Below, piece by piece: positions 1 through 7,515 of a stretch of 64,000 bases of DNA; within the stretch, counting starts at the first letter, position 1, and every line of letters starts with the position of its first letter. Position numbers and translations under genes: made by a program. Below the pieces are notes generated by a model, which saw nothing but the letters and a program-made list of their open reading frames with translations, was not told where the DNA came from and did no database searches. The stretch lies in the IMG/VR virus record IMGVR_UViG_3300021171_000004, positions 1-64,000 of that record; one strand, 5' to 3'. The stretch is from a virus.

Positions 1-195
1 GTGCGGACCTAGGCGGTGCGGAGCTAGGCGGTGCGGACCTACGCAGTGCGGACCTAGGCAGTGCGGACCTAGGCGGTGCGGACCTAGGCGGTGCGGACCT
101 AGGCGGTGCGGACCTAGGCGGTGCGGACCTAGGCGGTGCGGACCTAGGCGGTGCGGACCTAGGTGGTGCGAACCTACGCAGTGCGAACCTACGCA
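1..195 (+). repeat. 15-bp tandem repeat (13 copies) inside pentapeptide gene
   Basis: Thirteen head-to-tail 15-bp units based on GTGCGGACCTAGGCG. Copies 4-11 are nearly identical; those at either end carry substitutions. The unit keeps frame and encodes ADLGG. The array may continue left of the window. Confidence 0.95.
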
Positions 196-539
196 GTGCG
201 ATAAATGCAGAACTAGCTTTTGCACAAGCATCTATTGTTCCGGATCACGGCCCGCTCTTTGTTTGGAAAAAATGCCAGAACAATGTTCTTGTTCGATTGT
301 TCATTCCATCGAAAGCCCGACGTTCGAACGCAACAGGCCGTAAATGTCGCGCAGAACGAGCCAAAGTTCTAGAAGTAATCGGTGCAGAAGTTGGAATATC
401 TCAATCCAACTCTTCTTTTGTGTATAAAACGGGAGAATGGGTTCGCGCCGATAAATGGGATGAAGATCGATGGAACGAGTGTTCTGGAGGGATTCACTTT
501 TTTCTCACACGAGTTGAAGCGGAGAAGTACAATCTGTGA
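3..539 (+). CDS. Pentapeptide-repeat protein, 5' end outside window
   Basis: The frame is open from the left edge, so the start lies outside the window. Residues 1-65 are A(D/N/E)L-x-x pentapeptides (ADLGG, ADLRS, ANLRS), the right-handed beta-helix repeat. They are followed by a domain of about 110 residues containing RRSNATGRKCRAE and CSGGIHFFLTRVEAE, a pattern I associate with the DUF5758-type C-terminus of phage pentapeptide proteins. Because the repeat unit is 15 bp, the DNA is itself a near-perfect tandem array. Pentapeptide proteins can mimic DNA or act as scaffolds; the role here is unknown. Confidence 0.85.
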   Translation, partial: ADLGGAELGGADLRSADLGSADLGGADLGGADLGGADLGGADLGGADLGGADLGGANLRSANLRSAINAELAFAQASIVPDHGPLFVWKKCQNNVLVRLFIPSKARRSNATGRKCRAERAKVLEVIGAEVGISQSNSSFVYKTGEWVRADKWDEDRWNECSGGIHFFLTRVEAEKYNL

Positions 540-784
540 CCGAAATTCCCCGTCTCGTTCAGGAAGCCCAGCTTCTCACCCAGTTGGTTGAGAAAGCCGC
601 CCGTACACAGCAATATGGTTCTTTTTCCGCTAGAAACCCTACGCTCGGAAAAATGGTTCGCTGTCCGTACTGCCGAATTCGCGAACGAAACCATGAATGC
701 CGGGCAAAAATAAATCACCCAGTAGAAACAGGAAAATCTTTAGTAAAAGGCAAACGACTTAGGAAAAGAGGAGAGAAACCATGA
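536..784 (+). CDS. Small Cys-containing protein
   Basis: An 82-aa protein whose GTG start overlaps the TGA of the pentapeptide gene and whose TGA overlaps the next ATG. Residues 43-54 carry CPYCRIRERNHEC, a possible half zinc-binding site, and the C-terminus is very basic (KGKRLRKRGEK). The function is not recognised; nucleic-acid binding is possible. Confidence 0.6.
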   Translation: MTEIPRLVQEAQLLTQLVEKAARTQQYGSFSARNPTLGKMVRCPYCRIRERNHECRAKINHPVETGKSLVKGKRLRKRGEKP

Positions 785-1350
785 AGATCGCAGGCTACGA
801 TGTGGAGTTGATTACCCGCGAGACTGCCAAGGTGGGGTGTACGATTGTGACTCGTGCGGAAGCCGAAGCTCTGCTCGAAGAAATGAACAAGATCCCGGTC
901 ACACCAAAGAGAGAAGAGATCGAAAAGCTGCCCCGCAGTGATTCTGGTTTTCTATCTTTTGCTATTCGTTTTGGAGGCGACGGATGGGTTTCTGTCAGCC
1001 GAAACAAAAATAGCGATGGTCACAGAAACGATGCAGACGGCACAACTGGGTATAACAACGCTGCCGCATTTTTCTGTTTGCGACCGGAACGCGCCGAAAA
1101 ACTGCTCAAATTCCTAACCGAACAGTTGGGATATGTTGCGTACCCACTTCCGCTGTTTGGTGGTTGCGCCCGGCGAAGTCGTGGACAGTTTGTAATCCAT
1201 TATAGCTATGGAGGCCAGAAACAAGGCCGTACAGGAAACGAGTATGCGCGAGAAGAATTCACGTCTTTCGAAGCCGCCCAAGCAATCGCAGAACAACAAG
1301 AACGAGAGATGGGATCGGCTTATAAATATTGGGTTGAGGAACTCCATTAA
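781..1350 (+). CDS. Unknown protein, 189 aa
   Basis: Starts at an ATGA overlap and ends in a TAATG overlap with the next gene, preceded by AGGAAAAGAGGAGAG as ribosome-binding site. A soluble alpha/beta-like sequence with no recognised domain and no membrane segment. The tight coupling on both sides marks it as a genuine member of this operon. Confidence 0.75.
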   Translation: MKIAGYDVELITRETAKVGCTIVTRAEAEALLEEMNKIPVTPKREEIEKLPRSDSGFLSFAIRFGGDGWVSVSRNKNSDGHRNDADGTTGYNNAAAFFCLRPERAEKLLKFLTEQLGYVAYPLPLFGGCARRSRGQFVIHYSYGGQKQGRTGNEYAREEFTSFEAAQAIAEQQEREMGSAYKYWVEELH

Positions 1351-1877
1351 TGCTCCTTCAATTTACAGTTCAAGCCGATGATTCCATCTGGATCGTGGAT
1401 ACTCAGTTTCTCAATTGGGCCCGCGTTTCCGCTCCAGGTACGGACCCAATTTCCACCGTGCTCGAATCGGGTAAACTGATTCCACAGGGGTTCGGTGTGT
1501 ATGCGTTCGAGGGCCGCACACCTGAAACGGAAGGCCCAGGCGCAGGAATCTGTTCCGTAGGTACGTATCTGGTCGGCCTCGGAAACACCATTAAAATCTA
1601 CATCCGCACAAACGTACCTATTAAGGATTTTACTATGCCCGCTCCGATCCGTCAGATTTTGTATGAAATCCTGCCTACGGATCCTAAGCAAATCGAAAGC
1701 TCGATTCAGGAGATAGCAAATGGACAAGCAGCGGAATCATCGGGACCGCAAGAACCCCAAATCAGCCGAGAGCTACCAGAAACAGCGACACGAACAGAAC
1801 AGCCAGAGGCCGAAACAAGTGTGGAATTCCCAAGCGAAAATCTGGGAGAATCGGTAGATACGGGCGGCGAAAGTTAG
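1350..1877 (+). CDS. Unknown protein, 175 aa, acidic C-terminal tail
   Basis: ATG overlaps the previous TAA. The first 110 residues look globular; the last 60 are rich in Glu, Ser, Pro and Thr and probably disordered. The final base of its TAG stop is the first base of a GTTCAC-WWW-GTGAAC palindrome. No family recognised. Confidence 0.7.
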   Translation: MLLQFTVQADDSIWIVDTQFLNWARVSAPGTDPISTVLESGKLIPQGFGVYAFEGRTPETEGPGAGICSVGTYLVGLGNTIKIYIRTNVPIKDFTMPAPIRQILYEILPTDPKQIESSIQEIANGQAAESSGPQEPQISRELPETATRTEQPEAETSVEFPSENLGESVDTGGES

Positions 1878-1891
1878 TTCACTAAGTGAAC
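1877..1891. promoter_or_regulatory. Dispersed palindrome, site 1 (centre TAA)
   Basis: Perfect GTTCAC-TAA-GTGAAC starting on the last base of a stop codon, 4 nt before the next start codon. Confidence 0.8.
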
Positions 1892-1895
1892 AACC

Positions 1896-2087
1896 ATGTG
1901 GATAGAAATCCTAATCCTGCTCGCGATTGTGGTGGAAATCGGATGGTCTATTTACGTACGAAAACAGGATGCTGAGGCCCTCACGCTTTTAAAGGAAATC
2001 AAAACCATTCTGGAAGATTCTAACGCAGAATTGGCCGATATCCGCGACGAAACAGTGGAAGGAAAAGATGAGCCAACATCAAGCTAA
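1896..2087 (+). CDS. Small membrane-anchored coiled-coil protein
   Basis: 63 aa: a hydrophobic segment at residues 2-19 followed by a charged helix (KQDAEALTLLKEIKTILEDS) suited to coiled coil. It overlaps the RNA ligase start by 20 bp. The topology resembles phage lysis accessory or spanin-like subunits, but nothing proves that. Confidence 0.6.
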   Translation: MWIEILILLAIVVEIGWSIYVRKQDAEALTLLKEIKTILEDSNAELADIRDETVEGKDEPTSS

Positions 2088-3270
2088 AGTAGTTCGTATC
2101 ACAGAAATCCTCCCACATAAAAATGCCGACTCCCTCGGCTTAGTCGAGATCGGCGGATTCCAAGTAGTGGTGCGTCTAGAACAATTCAAAGTCGGAGATT
2201 TAGCTATTTACGTGGAACCCGATTCTATTGTGCCCGAACTTCCGCAATTCAGTTTTGTGTGGGAAAAGGATGGTGCAGGCCAGCTACGAGTATTGGTTCC
2301 AGAAGATCCAATTCCAGAAAGATATCGTCGAATTACCGTTCGAAAATTCCGAAAGGAATGGTCCGAAGGTTTACTCATGCCGATTCAGGAATTTCGAGAA
2401 ACTTTCGATGCGCAGGAAGGCGCGGACGTAGCCGAACTGTTAGGCATTACCCATTGGAACCCGCCCGAGGACCAAGAAGACCGCGAACCCAGTTCGAAGC
2501 AATCCAAGACGATGCCTCGCTCTTTTAAGGGTTGGATTTATTTCCTCAAAAACTGGGCCGTTAAGATCATCACTCTGGGCCAGTACGATCCGTGGGGTGA
2601 GTGTGGCGGCGCGAACGAAAAAGCACCCCGGAACACACCGCCAGTTTACGACGTGGAAAACTTCAAACACTACAAAGATGTTTTCAATGCCGCTGTCACC
2701 GAAGGCGATATCACCATGCCCGCAGAAACGGTGGTAGTTACCGAGAAAATCCACGGCTCGAACGGGCGCTTCCTTTTCCAAGCGGATTTGCTGGGCGGCG
2801 GGAAAATGTACGCAGGGAGTCGCAAGCTGTGGAAAAAAGCAGGCAGCACAAATATTTGGCGGAAAATTCTGTCTACGAATTCCGATATCGAAAAATGGTG
2901 TCGGGAGCATCCAGGATATGTGCTCTACGGTGAAGCGGTGCCCACACAGGGCGGATTCGAGTACGGACACACCAAAGACGCACCGCACCTGTTTTTGTTC
3001 GATATACGAACCCCAAACGGCAACTGGGTAACTTATACCGATGCCCGCGGAATGACGGGCGGATACAATATCGAATGGGCTCCTCTGCTCTATCACGGGC
3101 CGTACGATCTCGAAAAGATTTCCTCTTTGGTGGACGGAAAAACCAAGACAGGCGGAAACCATATTCGGGAGGGTGTCGTGATCCGGACGGAGCCGGAACG
3201 CCATGTGCGCGGGTTGGGTCGGGTCCAACTAAAAATTGTCTCGAATGACTACCTGAAAAAAGAACAATGA
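2068..3270 (+). CDS. RNA ligase, Rnl5/DRB0094-like
   Basis: 400-aa ATP-dependent RNA ligase with an N-terminal OB-like domain (residues 5-110) before the nucleotidyltransferase core, the order seen in Deinococcus DraRnl. Motif I is TEKIHGSNGR with the predicted adenylated lysine at K227; motif III is LYGEA (286-290), motif IV REGVVIRTE (367-375) and motif V LKIVS (388-392). It would seal RNA nicks via an enzyme-AMP intermediate. Such enzymes in phages repair RNA cut by host anticodon nucleases; a tRNA-Asn lies 8 kb downstream. All catalytic motifs are intact. Confidence 0.88.
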   Translation: MSQHQAKVVRITEILPHKNADSLGLVEIGGFQVVVRLEQFKVGDLAIYVEPDSIVPELPQFSFVWEKDGAGQLRVLVPEDPIPERYRRITVRKFRKEWSEGLLMPIQEFRETFDAQEGADVAELLGITHWNPPEDQEDREPSSKQSKTMPRSFKGWIYFLKNWAVKIITLGQYDPWGECGGANEKAPRNTPPVYDVENFKHYKDVFNAAVTEGDITMPAETVVVTEKIHGSNGRFLFQADLLGGGKMYAGSRKLWKKAGSTNIWRKILSTNSDIEKWCREHPGYVLYGEAVPTQGGFEYGHTKDAPHLFLFDIRTPNGNWVTYTDARGMTGGYNIEWAPLLYHGPYDLEKISSLVDGKTKTGGNHIREGVVIRTEPERHVRGLGRVQLKIVSNDYLKKEQ

Positions 3271-3437
3271 AAACCTGGCAGGTAGTCCTTCTAGTCTATC
3301 TCACAACTGGGGTGGTTGGTGCGTACTTAGGCAGGGCCGGGAGTCCGCTCTGGGTGGATTTTTTGATGGCTCTGGCAATCAGTCTGTTGGGAATTCTGTT
3401 GATTCGTCGGATACGGAATCAAAATCCAAGCAAATAA
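3267..3437 (+). CDS. Small two-segment membrane protein
   Basis: 56 aa with hydrophobic segments at residues 5-20 and 30-46 and a basic tail (RRIRNQNPSK). Its ATG overlaps the ligase TGA (ATGA), so it is probably translated by coupling. Its 3' end overlaps the 3' end of the minus-strand gene at 3379-3585. Confidence 0.6.
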   Translation: MKTWQVVLLVYLTTGVVGAYLGRAGSPLWVDFLMALAISLLGILLIRRIRNQNPSK

Positions 3438-3585
3438 TATCCTCTGGTTCGTGCGGGAAATCTTCTAGATATTTCGCGAGGCAATCCAGACAAATTTCGT
3501 CTTCTGCCAAGCCGTCTTTTTCCTGTTCACATAGTGAACAAATCAACGGTGCCTCCGGATTTCTGTGACACGGCTCGCTACGCAC
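3379..3585 (-). CDS. Small zinc-ribbon-like protein
   Basis: 68 aa with CSLC and CLDC motifs, giving a four-cysteine zinc-ribbon pattern, and an acidic C-terminus. GTG start overlapping the preceding 30-aa gene. Last gene of a four-gene minus-strand operon. Palindrome site 2 is inside its coding sequence. Confidence 0.6.
   Translation of the reverse strand: MRSEPCHRNPEAPLICSLCEQEKDGLAEDEICLDCLAKYLEDFPHEPEDIICLDFDSVSDESTEFPTD
3525..3539. promoter_or_regulatory. Dispersed palindrome, site 2 (centre ATA)
   Basis: Perfect GTTCAC-ATA-GTGAAC inside the minus-strand zinc-ribbon gene, near its 5' end. Confidence 0.75.
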
Positions 3586-3635
3586 ACCGCCGCCAGCAAG
3601 AGCATCAAGCCTAAAGCGATTAGCAGGCCAGTCAC
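3543..3635 (-). CDS. 30-aa single-span membrane peptide
   Basis: GTG start overlapping the TGA of the previous gene (GTGA). Residues 3-20 are hydrophobic (LLIALGLMLLLAAVCVA), followed by RVTEIRRHR. Phage membrane peptides of this size often act in lysis or superinfection control; no homolog recognised. Confidence 0.5.
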   Translation of the reverse strand: MTGLLIALGLMLLLAAVCVASRVTEIRRHR

Positions 3636-3781
3636 TCTGGTTTCCAGCCCGTCTTTCTTAAATATTGCCCGAGTTCGTAGAGGTACTGCTGTTCGAAATT
3701 ATATTGTTGGATTCGAACGCCGATCCATTTAAGAAGTTTGTAAATCCCATAGAAAAGAACCAACCATGGTATCACACTCAT
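3632..3781 (-). CDS. 49-aa protein with hydrophobic N-terminus
   Basis: ATG overlaps the preceding TGA (ATGA). The N-terminus (MSVIPWLVLFYGIYKLL) looks membrane-associated; the rest is polar and aromatic, with many Q and Y. Unknown function. Confidence 0.55.
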   Translation of the reverse strand: MSVIPWLVLFYGIYKLLKWIGVRIQQYNFEQQYLYELGQYLRKTGWKPE

Positions 3782-3939
3782 TGTTTAAACTCCTCGTCCA
3801 GACTTGGCTCTGGCCAGAATATCGTCGGGAGATCATCATCCGTCGCGTGATACGGGCATTCCTCAAGTTCTTCTAGGTTCAGAGGCGGAATGCTCCGTTT
3901 CGTGCGCTTTGGCTTATCGAATAGCGGCTCCCGTTCCAC
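3778..3939 (-). CDS. 53-aa acidic protein, probably leaderless
   Basis: First gene of the minus operon. A GTG start lies 5 nt downstream of a GAGAAT -10 box paired with TTGACA, so the transcript would begin at or next to the start codon. A TTG 15 nt upstream is the alternative but would overlap the promoter. The sequence is basic then acidic (PKRTKR, then DDDLPTIFWPEPSLDEE). Unknown function. Confidence 0.55.
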   Translation of the reverse strand: MEREPLFDKPKRTKRSIPPLNLEELEECPYHATDDDLPTIFWPEPSLDEEFKQ

Positions 3940-3944
3940 AAGAA

Positions 3945-3973
3945 ATTCTCTCAAAGTTTAAACTAGATGTCAA
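3945..3973 (-). promoter_or_regulatory. Sigma70-like promoter, minus strand
   Basis: TTGACA (3973-3968), 17-bp spacer, GAGAAT (3950-3945). Divergent from the promoter at 3992-4020. Confidence 0.6.
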
Positions 3974-3991
3974 GTTCTTTCGCAAATACGC

Positions 3992-4020
3992 TTGCTAAAA
4001 CTCACAAATTGTGGTACTAT
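3992..4020 (+). promoter_or_regulatory. Sigma70-like promoter, plus strand
   Basis: TTGCTA, 17-bp spacer, TACTAT; the GTG start of the first gene follows after 6 nt, predicting a leaderless mRNA. Confidence 0.7.
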
Positions 4021-4026
4021 GTCTAA

Positions 4027-4224
4027 GTGGGTGAGAAAGAAAATACCCAAAAGTGCGAAGTCCACAACATCCGGGACGCACGAACCAACGATCTGATTTA
4101 TCGATGCAGCCGCTGTCTTGGATGCTATGCCTGCGAACACACCGCCATCTATTTTGCGAAATGGTGGTGGCGCTGCAAGGACGGGAAATTGCGAAAAGTG
4201 ATTCGGGACGGGGGTGTGTTTTGA
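4027..4224 (+). CDS. Cys/His-rich small protein, leaderless start
   Basis: 65 aa with CEVHN, CSRCLGCYACEH and WWWRC, probably zinc-binding. The GTG sits 6 nt after the -10 box and has no ribosome-binding site. Its TGA overlaps the TTG of the next gene. It resembles the zinc-ribbon gene near 14.0 kb in having a WWWR tail. Confidence 0.6.
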   Translation: MGEKENTQKCEVHNIRDARTNDLIYRCSRCLGCYACEHTAIYFAKWWWRCKDGKLRKVIRDGGVF

Positions 4225-4442
4225 TTTTGGAAGTCAAACAAGTCGAACCAAAGGTTTGGGGTTTGTACGTAAACGGAATCCTGTTCGGAACATCCAAAAG
4301 CCGATTCGATGCGGATCATGGAAAAGTAATCCTGGAAAACGCCTTCGACCGGGTAGAAAAAGGATTGGACCCGCCGAGCGTTCCGGACGCCACAGGGTTC
4401 AGTTCACAAAGTGAACAGATAACGGACATTCTAGACACATGA
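4221..4442 (+). CDS. Unknown protein, 73 aa
   Basis: TTG start in a TTGA overlap with the previous stop. Begins with a compact beta-like region (VWGLYVNGILFGTSKSRFDAD), followed by an amphipathic helix. Palindrome site 3 is within its 3' end and encodes SQSEQ. Its last codons overlap the next ATG. Confidence 0.6.
   Translation: MILEVKQVEPKVWGLYVNGILFGTSKSRFDADHGKVILENAFDRVEKGLDPPSVPDATGFSSQSEQITDILDT
4402..4416. promoter_or_regulatory. Dispersed palindrome, site 3 (centre AAA)
   Basis: Perfect GTTCAC-AAA-GTGAAC near the 3' end of the 73-aa gene, 22 nt before the next start codon. Confidence 0.75.
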
Positions 4443-4675
4443 GAAAAATATTCGGATACATCATAATCGGAGATTGGGGTACGCTTGGGCTGAGTCCGTA
4501 CGCGAAGCCCGACGAGTTCAACATTTTGTGGACAAATCATCTTACTCTGTTTCACACGAGAAAAAGAGCGCAAGCCGCTATCAAGGCCACAAAGAGATTC
4601 GTTGAAGTGAACGGTTACTCTTGGCCCGTGAAGTCTTTTTTCATCCGACCCGTGGATCATGTCACTCACTCTTGA
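4439..4675 (+). CDS. Unknown protein, 78 aa
   Basis: ATGA overlap with the previous gene and a 17-bp overlap with the next. Begins MRKIFGYIIIGDWG with a basic central region (RKRAQAAIKATKR). No recognised family. Confidence 0.6.
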   Translation: MRKIFGYIIIGDWGTLGLSPYAKPDEFNILWTNHLTLFHTRKRAQAAIKATKRFVEVNGYSWPVKSFFIRPVDHVTHS

Positions 4676-4859
4676 ACGCTGTAACGAACTCCAAAAAGAA
4701 CTCAAACTCTGCGACCGGGAGATCGATAGCATCGTACAAACCTATTACATGGTCGAGGACGGCCAAAACATAGGTGGAAACATCGCAGATATCTCTAGGC
4801 TCCACGCGAAGCTGGTGGAACAATTGGCAGAACGGAAGCGGGAGCTAGAGAAGAAATAG
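4659..4859 (+). CDS. Small coiled-coil protein
   Basis: 66 aa, almost entirely heptad-like helix (LERCNELQKELKLCDREI, then LHAKLVEQLAERKRELEKK). Last gene of this plus cassette. Its final 65 bp overlap antisense with the gene at 4795-5037. Confidence 0.6.
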   Translation: MSLTLERCNELQKELKLCDREIDSIVQTYYMVEDGQNIGGNIADISRLHAKLVEQLAERKRELEKK

Positions 4860-5037
4860 CTTTTTCCTTTTGCCACCGATCTTGGATTCGAGCAATTTCC
4901 TTAGCGGCGTAAAAACTAATCGCACGAAACGTTTCATTTGAGGAAACTTGCCGGACCTGAAAATGCCCGGCAAGCACATGCTCCTCGACTTGAAAATCTC
5001 CGTACGTAGCAACAACTTTTAGATAGTACGGAGTCAT
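4795..5037 (-). CDS. Unknown protein, 80 aa
   Basis: ATG overlaps the TGA of the secreted protein upstream on the minus strand, so it is probably translated by coupling. A short beta-rich start (YLKVVATYGDFQVEEHVL) is followed by a helical region. The last 20 codons run antisense into the plus-strand coiled-coil gene. Confidence 0.55.
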   Translation of the reverse strand: MTPYYLKVVATYGDFQVEEHVLAGHFQVRQVSSNETFRAISFYAAKEIARIQDRWQKEKAISSLAPASVLPIVPPASRGA

Positions 5038-6053
5038 GGGACCAAACTTATGCTGAAGGATTTGGTTATGGCCAATAATTTTGTCATGAACGGCTGTTGA
5101 AATAAAACTTCGTTCACGACTAGGCCAGTCGATCCCTGTTGAATTTCCTGAACTGGCACGGCCCAGTTGAAGCCGTTCGGGACGTTAGGAATATTCAAAC
5201 TGAAAGCGAAATTGAGATTTCCATTCGCATCCACGAAATTTGGGTTAGCAGTCAGAGTGCCCGTCAAAACACCGTTCGCGTCACTGGCCAGAGTTCCAGC
5301 CGGAACACCCACGGATCCGTTCCATTGCTGAACATTAATTGTTCCGATGTAGACGGCACCACCAGCATCGAATAATAAACTGCCCGTCACGGGGAGAGTT
5401 ACAACCGGAAGAGGCGCAACGGCTAGTTTGAATGCGGCAACTCCCTGATACCAACCCACGGGGCTGCTCCACGAGGCTGAGCTTGTGATAGGTCCCGCCG
5501 CAGATTGAATTTGGTCTTCAAAGTAAATGGCATTGTCAAAGGCTTCCAGCGTGTAGCCTGTACCTCCTGTCAAACTATCGTAGTTTGTGGTGCCGTTCCA
5601 GCCATACCCTAGAACCAAATCGTTGGCCTGTTTTGGAGTAATTGAAAAAGACAAAGAACTTGTACCTGTTCCGAAACTTTCTTGGGCCGCTTGGTCCAAA
5701 ACAAGAGAAGCAGAATAATCTGCAAATATCGCCTCTACGTAACTGACCTGACTAAACGAAATGGTAACTGTCACTGTGTTGCCGGAAGCCGTGGCAGTCC
5801 ACAAACCAGTGGTGCCGGGAACCAGAGTCCAAGTTTCTTGCGGGTCTGTTACCGCGATGCCGGATCCAGGTGTAATAAATGCGAACAGCGTGTCGCCAGC
5901 TTTTGCGGACGAGAATATCGGGAATGTGTAGGTTTGTTGCGGATTCAAATAAGAGTAAAAACGAATCAATTTCGGCGGCTGCGCCAAAGTTTGAGCATTG
6001 GCTGAAAAAGCTGAAACCACGAACAAAACTATCAAAAGGAAAATCTTTTTCAC
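5034..6053 (-). CDS. Secreted beta-sandwich protein with signal peptide
   Basis: 339 aa. Signal peptide MKKIFLLIVLFVVSAFSANA with an A-x-A-type cleavage site. The mature part is Thr/Ser/Gly-rich beta structure with a lectin/Ig-like region (residues 35-205) related in pattern to the proteins at 36428, 33033 and 58520. A second beta domain covers 230-339. GTG start with GAGGTG upstream. It has its own promoter covered by a palindrome, so it looks like an independently expressed, moron-like gene that changes the surface of the infected or lysogenic host. Confidence 0.7.
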   Translation of the reverse strand: MKKIFLLIVLFVVSAFSANAQTLAQPPKLIRFYSYLNPQQTYTFPIFSSAKAGDTLFAFITPGSGIAVTDPQETWTLVPGTTGLWTATASGNTVTVTISFSQVSYVEAIFADYSASLVLDQAAQESFGTGTSSLSFSITPKQANDLVLGYGWNGTTNYDSLTGGTGYTLEAFDNAIYFEDQIQSAAGPITSSASWSSPVGWYQGVAAFKLAVAPLPVVTLPVTGSLLFDAGGAVYIGTINVQQWNGSVGVPAGTLASDANGVLTGTLTANPNFVDANGNLNFAFSLNIPNVPNGFNWAVPVQEIQQGSTGLVVNEVLFQQPFMTKLLAITKSFSISLVP

Positions 6054-6089
6054 AGGGACACCTCAGTATTAGATTTGAACTACAATCCC

Positions 6090-6118
6090 ACCGTACACAT
6101 AGTGAACAGCCGTGTCAA
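6090..6118 (-). promoter_or_regulatory. Promoter with overlapping palindromic operator
   Basis: TTGACA (6118-6113), 17-bp spacer, TACGGT (6095-6090). A palindrome with one mismatch (plus strand 6093-6107, GTACAC-ATA-GTGAAC) begins 5 bp after the -35 box and covers the -10 region. Drives the secreted protein gene. Confidence 0.6.
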
Positions 6119-6140
6119 GCAAAATTATTGGAAATTGTTC

Positions 6141-6169
6141 TTGACATGCCCGAACGATTTTGGTAGGAT
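6141..6169 (+). promoter_or_regulatory. Sigma70-like promoter, plus strand
   Basis: TTGACA, 17-bp spacer, TAGGAT, followed after 30 nt by AGGAGG and the ATG at 6200. Confidence 0.75.
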
Positions 6170-6199
6170 TTATTCGTCCCTGAAATCTGAGGAGGAAAA

Positions 6200-6607
6200 A
6201 TGAGGAAAGCAATCGCAGTAGTGATTCTGTTTGCAGCAATCGGTCTGAGCCTGAACGTCAAGGCGCAATCAACCTACGATGTATATTCCCAAACCACCCG
6301 AACTTGCAATTTGGGTGTCTGTAGCAATGCGCAGTTCACGCCAGAGGCCACGCTGTCCTATGCCTTCGACTTCACATATTACGGCCAGAAAAATGTTTCT
6401 GGAGAAGTGACGTGGAACGGTACAACCTACACAGACGCTGTGGGCTCCCTGGTTTTTGAAGGCTACGGCAACCACTATCCTTTTGGCGAATGGGATTTGG
6501 TTTATACATTCAACGGAAGTCACGATAGCGGGAGGGAAGTTTTCTACTGCTTCCGTTCGTGCGGGTCAAACAGCAACAAATCCGGGGAAGTAGTGGTTTC
6601 TCAATAA
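6200..6607 (+). CDS. Small secreted protein, four cysteines
   Basis: 135 aa with a clear signal peptide (to about residue 22, VKAQ) and a beta-rich mature region with CNLGVC and CFRSC that could form two disulfides. Strong AGGAGG ribosome-binding site and its own promoter. Immediately upstream of the endolysin, so a lysis or envelope role is possible. No family recognised. Confidence 0.7.
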   Translation: MRKAIAVVILFAAIGLSLNVKAQSTYDVYSQTTRTCNLGVCSNAQFTPEATLSYAFDFTYYGQKNVSGEVTWNGTTYTDAVGSLVFEGYGNHYPFGEWDLVYTFNGSHDSGREVFYCFRSCGSNSNKSGEVVVSQ

Positions 6608-7072
6608 ATGGCACAATTCGCAGAAGCAGTGAACCACACCCTCGGGTTCGAAGGCGGATATGTAAATAATCCGGACGATCCTGGGGGTGCAACTAAGTAC
6701 GGAATCGAACAACGGGACATGCCGGATGTAAATATTCGTGATATCACGCCCGATCAAGCCGTCCAATATTATTCCGAACACTACTGGAAACCGCTCTATA
6801 GCCAAATAACTTCCCAGTTGGTTGCCAATAAATTATTTGACGCCGGGGTAAATATTGGGGTGGGCGAGGCGGTCAAATTGTTGCAGCGGGCGCTTCTAAT
6901 CGAAGAAGACGGCCTGTTCGGACCCAACACCCTATCTGCTACGAATATTGCTGGGGACGGCCTGCTACCCACGTACAAACAGGTATTAACGCAGCACTAC
7001 CAAGCGATTGTGGCGGAAAAGCCAGCCGAAGCAAAATTTTTGGCGGGATGGCTGCGTCGGGCAAATTCCTAG
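6608..7072 (+). CDS. Endolysin, GH108-type muramidase
   Basis: 154 aa. Residues 14-33 carry FEGGYVNNPDDPGGATKYGI, the GH108 signature, with E15 as expected general acid. The second half has the peptidoglycan-binding pattern EEDGLFGPNTLSA. It would cleave the peptidoglycan sugar backbone at lysis. No signal peptide, so it would need a holin; a candidate lies at 8796. Length is close to that of small members of the family. Confidence 0.9.
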   Translation: MAQFAEAVNHTLGFEGGYVNNPDDPGGATKYGIEQRDMPDVNIRDITPDQAVQYYSEHYWKPLYSQITSQLVANKLFDAGVNIGVGEAVKLLQRALLIEEDGLFGPNTLSATNIAGDGLLPTYKQVLTQHYQAIVAEKPAEAKFLAGWLRRANS

Positions 7073-7145
7073 TTTTGTCCGAAAAATACATCTTTTTTCT
7101 GACAAGTCTGTAAGTCTTTTGTAATCAATGATTTACGTAAGTCAC

Positions 7146-7173
7146 TTGTTTTCAATAGGATGTGTGGTATCGT
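7146..7173 (+). promoter_or_regulatory. Possible promoter
   Basis: TTGTTT, 16-bp spacer, TATCGT in the 144-bp gap after the endolysin. Weaker than the other promoters called here. Confidence 0.4.
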
Positions 7174-7216
7174 TACACGTCCTATGTAAGAGGGAAGAAG
7201 TGTGTCATAGGGATTG

Positions 7217-7432
7217 ATGAAGCCGATTGAGAACCCCGACATTACGAATGAAGATCCGAAATACTGGGAAAGAGTCCTTTTAAGTCATGGACTTAGCCCG
7301 AATGCGGGCGCAGTTCCCAGCCGAAAGGTATCTTTTATTGGTGGATTAAACAATTTAGTCGGCAAAGAGGAAGAAGAAGAGAGAAAAGCAACTGGTCAGG
7401 TGATTCCAAAAGGCCACGGACCAGAAACATAG
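7217..7432 (+). CDS. Unknown acidic protein, 71 aa
   Basis: ATG chosen over the TTG one codon upstream. The N-terminal DPKYWERVLLSHGL pattern, followed by a SFIGG motif, recurs in small phage proteins of unknown role. The C-terminus is Glu/Lys-rich. Confidence 0.6.
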   Translation: MKPIENPDITNEDPKYWERVLLSHGLSPNAGAVPSRKVSFIGGLNNLVGKEEEEERKATGQVIPKGHGPET

Positions 7433-7515
7433 ATTTGGGCCCCGGCAGTTAAGGCGCACGTAGCAATGCAGCTACTAAGAAACAAATATTCTGCCAAATT
7501 TTATAGGAGAAAAAC
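7433..7515 (+). other. Intergenic leader with hairpins
   Basis: Contains GTAGC-aatgca-GCTAC and ends in AGGAG before the collagen-like gene. Possibly a structured 5' leader. Confidence 0.3.

Noticed and set aside
1-195. CRISPR array or replication iterons
   Set aside because: Repeats are contiguous with no spacers and stay in frame as ADLGG pentapeptides followed by a recognisable C-terminal domain; coding explains them.
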